This document shows, piece after piece, positions 57,972-64,000 of a stretch of DNA of 64,000 bases. The translations under genes were made by a program, and so were the position numbers. Source of the DNA: Haematobia irritans (lineage: Eukaryota > Arthropoda > Insecta > Diptera > Muscidae); NCBI RefSeq assembly GCF_050003625.1, contig NC_134400.1, positions 225,720,085 through 225,784,084 on the forward strand. The letters run 5' to 3'. Under the pieces are notes generated by a model. It was not told where the DNA came from. It did no database searches and saw only the letters and a list, made by a program, of their open reading frames with translations. Position 1 is the first letter of the stretch. Each line of letters starts with the position of its first letter.

Positions 57972-58513
57972 CACAGAAAACAAAGTAAACTGTTTTATAG
58001 TAAGAATGAACTACCTCGTGCGAAAATTGAACTAAATTATACGCCACATTTTAAGATATCCACAAATCGTTGTTAAAACAAGGAAACTTTAATTCCCTGG
58101 TGTACTTTTTAACTACAACTCCTGAAATTACACCTTTCATTGAAGAAAAAATTAACTAAAAATCAAGAACAAAATCATTGGCGCCAATGACCATTTTAAG
58201 CATACTGTTAAAATAAAAAATATAAAAATAAAAAAAAAAATAAAAAATAAAAAAAAAATAGTAAGAAAGAATTACATTCTTACTATCGCACGAAATTTTT
58301 CTTTTGCGTTAGTTGATAGTGAACTTATGTGTACAATCATTGAACTTTTTACCTACGTTTATTTAGTTTATATAATGGAAATGGAAAAAGTAAAATTGCA
58401 TTAGGCTGTGGAAAATTTCGAAAAAAATAATAAAATTTAACTATAAACAAATATTTTTTTGCAATAAAGATAAGTTAAATTTAGCGTTAGCCTAACTACG
58501 GGGCTTTTCAGTG
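57972..58513. mobile_element. 542-bp TA-flanked MITE
   Basis: The left end CACAGAAAAC and the complement of the right end, CACTGAAAAG, match at 8 of 10. TA is at 57970-57971 and 58514-58515. The interior has AGTAAGAATGAACTAC and GTAAGAAAGAATTACATTCT words and an (AAAAT)n run at about 58215-58260. No gene. Confidence 0.65.
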
Positions 58514-58515
58514 TA

Positions 58516-59320
58516 TAAGCAAACATGTATGACAACTTGGCACTATTCCACCCGGTTTTAAAAATCTTTGTGCATTTTCACAAATAACAAAAATATATTG
58601 AACGATAAGTTTTCAACGGAAAAATACTGAGGTACAATGCCATAAGAGTTTCTCACAAGAGTTTCGATATATTCCATTTGTCACACTGTGTTAGTATCCC
58701 ATCCAGTGCGACAAATCTAATTTTAAATACATTTTAGTTTTTTTTTCTAATTTTATAAAACTGTCCGCCCCTACCAATACCCTTTGGATTTGGTGGGACG
58801 AAGATTAAAATGCTTTTGGGTTTTGCTCAATATCATATCTTTGGCATGAGTAATTCGAATGATGAAACCATTTGGCAAGTCTCTTGAACTCAAAGCGCTG
58901 GGGTCTATTAAAGATTTGAACTCTTCAGTTTTTTTGTGCGTTTTAATTAAAAGGCAAATAAATTTTTATTTAATCAGGCAAATATTTGTTTTTATGGCAT
59001 TTTTAGAGGATTACTGAATGTCATAAAATTACTTACTTATACATTTGAATCGAATGTTTTTAGAGTGCTAAAATTCAGCATAAATCATTTGAAGGTTAGG
59101 TGAACTCAATGATCATGTTCAAGTCCATAAAGATGTTCCTAAGAGTGGGATTGAGAGTGACCATATTCAACGGTTAGTTCACTGAAAATAATTGTGAATC
59201 AGCAAACATAATTTTATTAGAGATGTGAGAGTGACATATAAAGGCATTCGACATTTGCTCTACGTCAAGTTAAATCTAGGTACCCACGATCATTATAATC
59301 ATTATATCATTATAATCTGT
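58516..59320. other. gene-free AT-rich stretch
   Basis: Nothing recognised. Confidence 0.5.
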
Positions 59321-59324
59321 ATTA

Positions 59325-59405
59325 GAGGTGTGCACGTGACAAGAAATTGCCGTGAGTCACAAACCGATGAGTGTGCGTGATTAACTAACCAAAATGTCGT
59401 GCGTG
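59325..59405. repeat. GTGAGT-type repeat block
   Basis: TAGAGGTGTGCACGTGACAA, CCGTGAGTCACAAACCGATG and AGTGTGCGTGATTAAC share the vocabulary of 42895-43065 and are directly followed by a family alpha left end. Confidence 0.5.
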
Positions 59406-60164
59406 CACCCTCAAAAAAATCGCTTCTCTAACATATGTTCCAAACATATTTTGCAGGAAGCATATGTATTATTGGATACTGCCGAAACATTATGATGTTT
59501 GTTTTATGTGAACATATTGTATGTTTTGAAGCCTTTTGAGCCCAAAAATATTATATGCTTGGAAGATTTTTCCCCAAAGAAGATTGTGCTCATTCACTCA
59601 CATGATTTTCATTTCCACGAAATTTTTAAGTTCTTGGCACCTTTTTGTGTAATACAAATTGTTTAAGTTTATGTGTATCGAGAGATGAAGTCTGGAGAGA
59701 TTGAATTCACTCTTACCAACCTCTGGAGTGATAGTGGACTGTATAGGGAATAGGCCTCTGGAATTTACTTCCCACCAGCAGGGACTATAACAAAAGGGAG
59801 AGGAGATCAACCATGGAATGTTTTGCCAAACATAATATCTCAGGGAAGAGTTATTATGGGCAAGTGAACCAAAAAGACAATAAAGGAATGTTAGGGTTCT
59901 ATTTGTACAGGTTTATTGAGTCTGTTCTATGCTCACCGTTGAAGTATAAAAAGCAAGTGGCCAAATTCTAATTCAATGACTTGCCACGAAATATCTTAGT
60001 ACTAAATTCGTAATTCACAATAGTATCTTAATGTTATTTCAATTATTCAAATGGTATCGTAAAACTACAACATTTCCACATATGAGTAATGGCTTATAAG
60101 TCTAAACTCATAAGTTTGGACACCAATAATGTTAAAGAAATTATTCAATTTTATAAATTTTTTA

Positions 60165-60255
60165 AATTTTACCTTCCTTGGACGTAGAATCGAACCGAGG
60201 ACCATACAGTTTGTAAGCCATCACACTATCCACTGGGCTACGTAGCTGTTATGGC
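60165..60255 (-). repeat. tRNA-derived core inside the torn family alpha copy
   Basis: On the minus strand, TACGTAGCCCAGTGGATAGT (A box/D arm), GGCTTACAAACTGTATGG, and the B box GGTTCGATTCTACG are followed by TCCAAGGAAGGTAAAA. The 7-base CTTACAA could be an anticodon loop, but the stem is poor. Confidence 0.65.
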
Positions 60256-60357
60256 CATCAATAGACAATTATCGTTATATGTTATATTTATGTAGCATAG
60301 TCTGCAGCGCCCACAAGCCGATGCAAACAAAACATTATTTAACAGAAACATACGTTT

Positions 60358-60441
60358 GTTTGCCACGTGGGGCAATGGTTAGCATGTCCGCCTTTCATGC
60401 AAAGGGTCGTGGGTTCAATCCCTGCTCCGACCGAACACCAA
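60358..60441 (+). repeat. SINE tRNA head with another tail
   Basis: GCCACGTGGGGCAATGGTTA, GCATGTCCGCCTTTCATGCA and GGTCGTGGGTTCAATCCCTG are the SINE head (A and B boxes). CCGACCGAACACCAATTTTT follows, and then sequence unlike the usual SINE body. Confidence 0.75.
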
Positions 60442-61352
60442 TTTTTGTTTAATTTACACATTTATATTTATACTATATTAAATTTTTATAATGAAACTTC
60501 GAAATGTGGTTTAACATATTAAAGATTTACAGTCAGAAACAGTGCTTGATATAAACGAAATGGACTGAGCTTTTGGATAAAATATTATTTTTTTATTGGA
60601 AAAATAACAATTTTGTAATAAAAAACTGTTTTTGGTATAAAAGTTTGAAATTTTGAATGGAATTCAAAAACTCTAACAAAAGAAGAACGTGGAGTCGAGT
60701 ATAAACATATATAAATAATTTTATAATATACACATAAATTTATTTAGGCGTGTACAATTTTTTACTAGCATTTAACACCATTTTAAATGCATTTAAAACT
60801 TATCGTGTTTTGTACTTAATTTCATTTAAGCCCGGTATTAAGTTGGCATTATCGCTCTAAAATTACCCTGTTTTGCCTTTTACTTTTCTTTAATAATTCA
60901 TTTTAAGGAAAAAAACTTTTTCAATTGTTTTAGCTGCAAAACTCGAACTTAATGCCCGCTTTTATATTTGAAGGTGTCCATCAAGTCCTCTTGGACTACT
61001 TATTAATAAAGGGGAACTAAACTTTGTTTTTATACATTTGACTGTTTAATTTTTCACTGTTTCCTCCTTTTTTCATTTTACTGTCCCAACTCTAAAAAGA
61101 GTATAGTGCCTTTCGTTATTTTTATGAAGATCCCTTTGTAATTTTTGTATATTTTCGTATTTACTCGTCGTATGTTCCGAATTCTTTTAACGAACCAAGA
61201 AAAAAAAAATTGTGCCCATAATGCTAAAATGATAAACAAAACACATGTCCACACAGTGTTGCCAACTCCCCAAGGCCAAAAAGCACCAAAAATATAATAT
61301 AAATTCTAACATACCACCTTCCACCACAAAATCGAAAATTTAATGCTCTACT
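60442..61352. other. AT-rich insertion sequence without gene
   Basis: 60820-60965 shares words with the fold-back repeat downstream (CTGCAAAACTCGAACTTAAT, TTACTTTTCTTTAATAATTC). Nothing coding. Confidence 0.45.
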
Positions 61353-61380
61353 AAAAAAAAAAAAAAAAAAAAAAAAAAAA
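61353..61380 (+). repeat. 28-bp poly-A run
   Basis: An uninterrupted run of about 28 A. It could be a retroposed 3' tail, but no element body was recognised upstream. Confidence 0.9.
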
Positions 61381-61429
61381 CTTCCGAAGATGTATTATAG
61401 AGCTTTTGTGAATTGAATTTTAAGAAGTT

Positions 61430-61886
61430 AAGGTGGGTATTAAGATCGAGTTTAGCTGCTAAAGGTGAGTATTAAGTTCGAGTTTAGCCGCTAATTTTCG
61501 CTAGAGTGAAAACTAAATCAGTAAAAAAAGTCATAAAATTATACATATTTGTTGCAGATTTCATTATAACTTGAGGGGGAATATCCCAAAGCAAATTTTC
61601 ACAAAGTTTGTATTCATTAAAATGGATTATTAAAGAAAAGTCATCGGGAAAAAATGACGATTTTAGCGGCTAAACTCGAACTTAATACCCACCTTAACAG
61701 AGTAATTTTTTCACAATTACTTTTCTTTAATAATTCATTTTAAGGAATACAAACTTTGTGAAAATCTGCTTTTGGCTATTCCCCATCAAGTTATAATCAA
61801 ATTTGCAGCAAAATATGCATAATTTTATGCCTTTTTTACTGATATAGTTTTCACTTTAGCGGCAAAACTCGAACTTAGTACTCACC
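61430..61886. repeat. nested fold-back (inverted) repeat
   Basis: AAGGTGGGTATTAAG (61430) is inverted as CTTAATACCCACCTT (ending 61695). A second, overlapping palindrome pairs 61464-61650 (GGTGAGTATTAAGTTCGAGT and following) with about 61703-61886 (ending ACTCGAACTTAGTACTCACC). Arms share CACAAAGTTTGTATTC/GAATACAAACTTTGTG. No coding capacity. The class is unknown, fold-back type by structure. Confidence 0.85.
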
Positions 61887-62365
61887 ATTATGAACCGCTA
61901 TTCAAGTATACACTTTGATCAGTTTTAATGCTTTCGTCCAATTCATTTTGATCAGTGATGTTTTTTACTTTCAAAATATTAATATATGGAAGGAGTCTAT
62001 TGCTTATTTCAGTTGTGCGTGCTTTTGTGAATTTAATACAAACGTTTTTAATGACATCTTTAACAAATTCAAAAATTCGACACTCATCGCTCGACTTTCC
62101 TACAGAATACCCTAAATAACAATATTAATGTTTATTTTCTTGGTTCCGAATGTCTATCCTCTTTACTCCGAATACTCATTCCAATATTCAAATTAAATAA
62201 TATTTAGACTTAAGCATATCAAAATGTTGGCCTTACCATAAAACAGTTTTCCGAAACAACATACAAGTCGTTTCACAGAAATTGTTCTCTTTTGATTCTC
62301 TCGCTGTGTTATGTTGATATCTTTCGTCAACCCTCCCGGTTTCCATCTCTATTTCTTTCTCCATA
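61887..62365. other. gene-free AT-rich stretch
   Basis: Nothing recognised. Confidence 0.45.
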
Positions 62366-62385
62366 CTCTCTCTCTCTCTCTCTCT
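62366..62385 (+). repeat. (CT)n microsatellite
   Basis: About nine CT units in a row. Confidence 0.9.
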
Positions 62386-62919
62386 GTCGCTCTCTGAATA
62401 AAATATCACAACATATATAATATATTTACTTGAAATTTATAAATTTATATATGTTTACATTCACACATATTATTTTTATGAAACATTCATGCCCCAAACA
62501 TAATATATTCTAATATATTAACATATGTGCCCCTAACATTTAGTGCTAGTTTAGGAACGTTACATGTTTGCACTTAAATATATTGTGTTTAAAAATTGTG
62601 ACCGAAGCATATTTTGTTTATATCGGAACATATGAAAAACATATTTTTCTGGCAGTGTATAAACGCTTCGTTATATCTACGAGATGTGTCATTAAAATTA
62701 AGCCAATGAAATTTTTCGTTATTGCAATGATATTTATGTTCATCAATAAAACGTTTCGTAATATTAAAGAATATTTTCATTGTCTTGATAAAAATGGTTC
62801 GCAATATCTACATTTTCGTTGACTCAATTTTAATGAAAAGTTGTTTATGTATACGATGTTAGGAGTTTAATAATGCTCTCGATTTTAATCAATCCAGTCC
62901 CCAGGGAATATAATTTATA

Positions 62920-63242
62920 CAGCCTCAAAAAAAAATCGCTTCAGTAACATATACCCCAAATATTTTGCTTGAAGCAGGATTGGGCGAAACAAAATATTGT
63001 TTGTATTGTTTACAGGCTATTTCTAAATTAATATATGTTTGCATTCAAACATATTATATTTTCAAAAATGTTATGTCCCAAACATAATATATTCTAACAT
63101 GTTAACATATATGTCGCAAACCTGTTATTCTAGTTTATGAACATTATATGCTTACACTTAAAAATAATGTGTTAAGAAATTTGAGTTCCAAACATATAAA
63201 TTTTACACCCAAGCATATGAAAAACAGTCTTTTTCGTCCGTG
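62920..63242 (+). mobile_element. 323-bp deletion derivative of family alpha
   Basis: It starts CAGCCTCAAAAAAAAATCGC and ends AGTCTTTTTCGTCCGTG. TA is at 62918-62919 and 63243-63244. It joins the outer left part directly to the outer right part of the 950-bp element. The tRNA-like core is gone. Confidence 0.85.
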
Positions 63243-63257
63243 TACAATTCTAGGATT

Positions 63258-63458
63258 GTTCCATTGTGATACCACAGTGGTGAACTTCTTTCTTATCACT
63301 GAGTGCTGGCCGATACAATGTTGAGCTCAGAAATGTCACCAGCATTACTGAGGATCCACCGCTGAAAAACTTTTTGGTGTTCGGTCGAAGCAGGAATCGA
63401 ACCCACGACCTTGTGTATGCAAGACGGGCATGCTAACGATGGCACCACGGTGACTCCC
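63258..63458 (-). mobile_element. SINE with internal deletions
   Basis: The complement of the SINE from the body (TTCCATTGTGATACCACAGT) to the head (GGGCATGCTAACGATGGCAC). The terminal CTAACC part and a middle block are missing. The B box is intact at about 63390-63405. Confidence 0.85.
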
Positions 63459-63604
63459 AATATCCTATATCCTTCCTATATGTAATAAATACCACATTAT
63501 TCCCGTCGACGAAGGTTTTCCAAATGTTATTCGCATTTACGTACTCTAAAAAGTAAATTTCAATCGAAACATAGGACTCAATGGAAAGTTATTAAAATTT
63601 TCTT

Positions 63605-63765
63605 GAATTGGGTGATTTTTGTGAGTCACTATATTTTTGATTGGGAATGTGAGTGAGCATGACTCTTCAAAAGTTTTTCATGCGTGAGCGTGATTCCTAC
63701 CAAAAATATCGTGCGTGACTAAAATTTTTCCGTTGTGAGCGCGAGTAAAATATTACTCACATGCA
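63605..63765. repeat. GTGAGT-type repeat block
   Basis: TTTTGTGAGTCACTATATTT, GTGAGTGAGCATGACTC, CGTGAGCGTGATTCC and TTACTCACATGCACACATTT resemble 42895-43065 and 59325-59405. Confidence 0.5.
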
Positions 63766-64000
63766 CACATTTAATCTGTATGATGCATTAAAAAAGCATA
63801 TCCACTAATAAAGGTTTCTTTCCAGGGTTAGTAATCAATTCCCATCAAATATCAAGTTTATTTTATTCACGCTTACATCTCTAATTTGAATCGCATCAGG
63901 TACAATTGTACCTGTGCCAACATTGGATGCTACAATTGTTATTTAACTCTCAATATTTGTAGAGCTACGGGATTCTTTATTAATGTTTCGCGTGTCCAAT
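63766..64000. other. AT-rich DNA to the window end
   Basis: Nothing recognised. Confidence 0.5.

Larger units (their letters stand above)
59406..62657 (+). mobile_element. family alpha element torn by two insertions
   Basis: The left end CACCCTCAAAAAAATCGCTT and the right end (...TTTTTCTGGCAGTG, TA at 62658-62659) delimit the copy. Collinear matches to 43077-44053 are 59406-59657, 60128-60260 (including the tRNA-like core) and 62400-62657. The gaps (about 59658-60127, and 60261-62400 with a SINE head, poly-A and a fold-back repeat) are later insertions or rearrangements. The left flank is TG instead of TA, so it is an old copy. Confidence 0.6.

Overview
This window looks like repeat-dominated, AT-rich intergenic or intronic DNA from a higher fly. 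A calyptrate/muscid-type genome (Musca, Stomoxys or Haematobia relatives) is my best guess. The basis is the tRNA-derived SINE ending in CCTAACCTAACC, the 153-bp tandem-repeat elements with a (GACG/CGTC)n tract and a 3' hairpin, a rosa-type DD41D mariner relic, jockey/CR1-group LINE relics and Tc1, hAT and MITE debris. I found no convincing host protein gene, rRNA or functional tRNA gene. Every recognisable coding sequence belongs to a transposable element, and nearly all are broken.

Layout. 0-6 kb: a palindromic AATTGA-rich MITE and a hAT relic with a perfect 8-bp target duplication. 6-9 kb: a 153-bp tandem-repeat element and an identical 454-bp tandem duplication. 10.7-12 kb: one TIR element inserted at a TA inside the TIR of another. 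16.5-19.9 kb: two tandem-repeat elements head to head, forming a large imperfect inverted repeat, one of them hit by a SINE. 22.9-25.8 kb: a 5'-truncated LINE whose reverse transcriptase is split cleanly by a 950-bp TA-flanked element. 26.3-32.2 kb: a second LINE (gag-like ORF1, endonuclease, RT) hit by a mariner and joined to a Tc1 relic. 33-46 kb: more TA-flanked TIR elements, SINEs and a second Tc1 relic. 48-55 kb: a hAT MITE with an 8-bp duplication, a 193-bp and a 1,191-bp tandem duplication, and a TA-flanked element. 55-64 kb: MITEs, SINEs, a fold-back repeat and an element torn apart by two insertions.

The most unusual recurring structure is a class of TA-flanked elements whose ends begin CAC and then become A-rich. 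Several families within it, otherwise different in sequence, carry an internal unit resembling a tRNA-derived SINE head (A and B boxes) on the minus strand. At least five loci show it. Shorter derivatives lacking the core also exist.

The genes do not form a pathway. The window is a layered record of transposition whose relative order can be read from nesting. Element ends were placed by eye from terminal repeats and target-site duplications, so most boundaries are good to a few bases where a duplication is cited and to tens of bases elsewhere.
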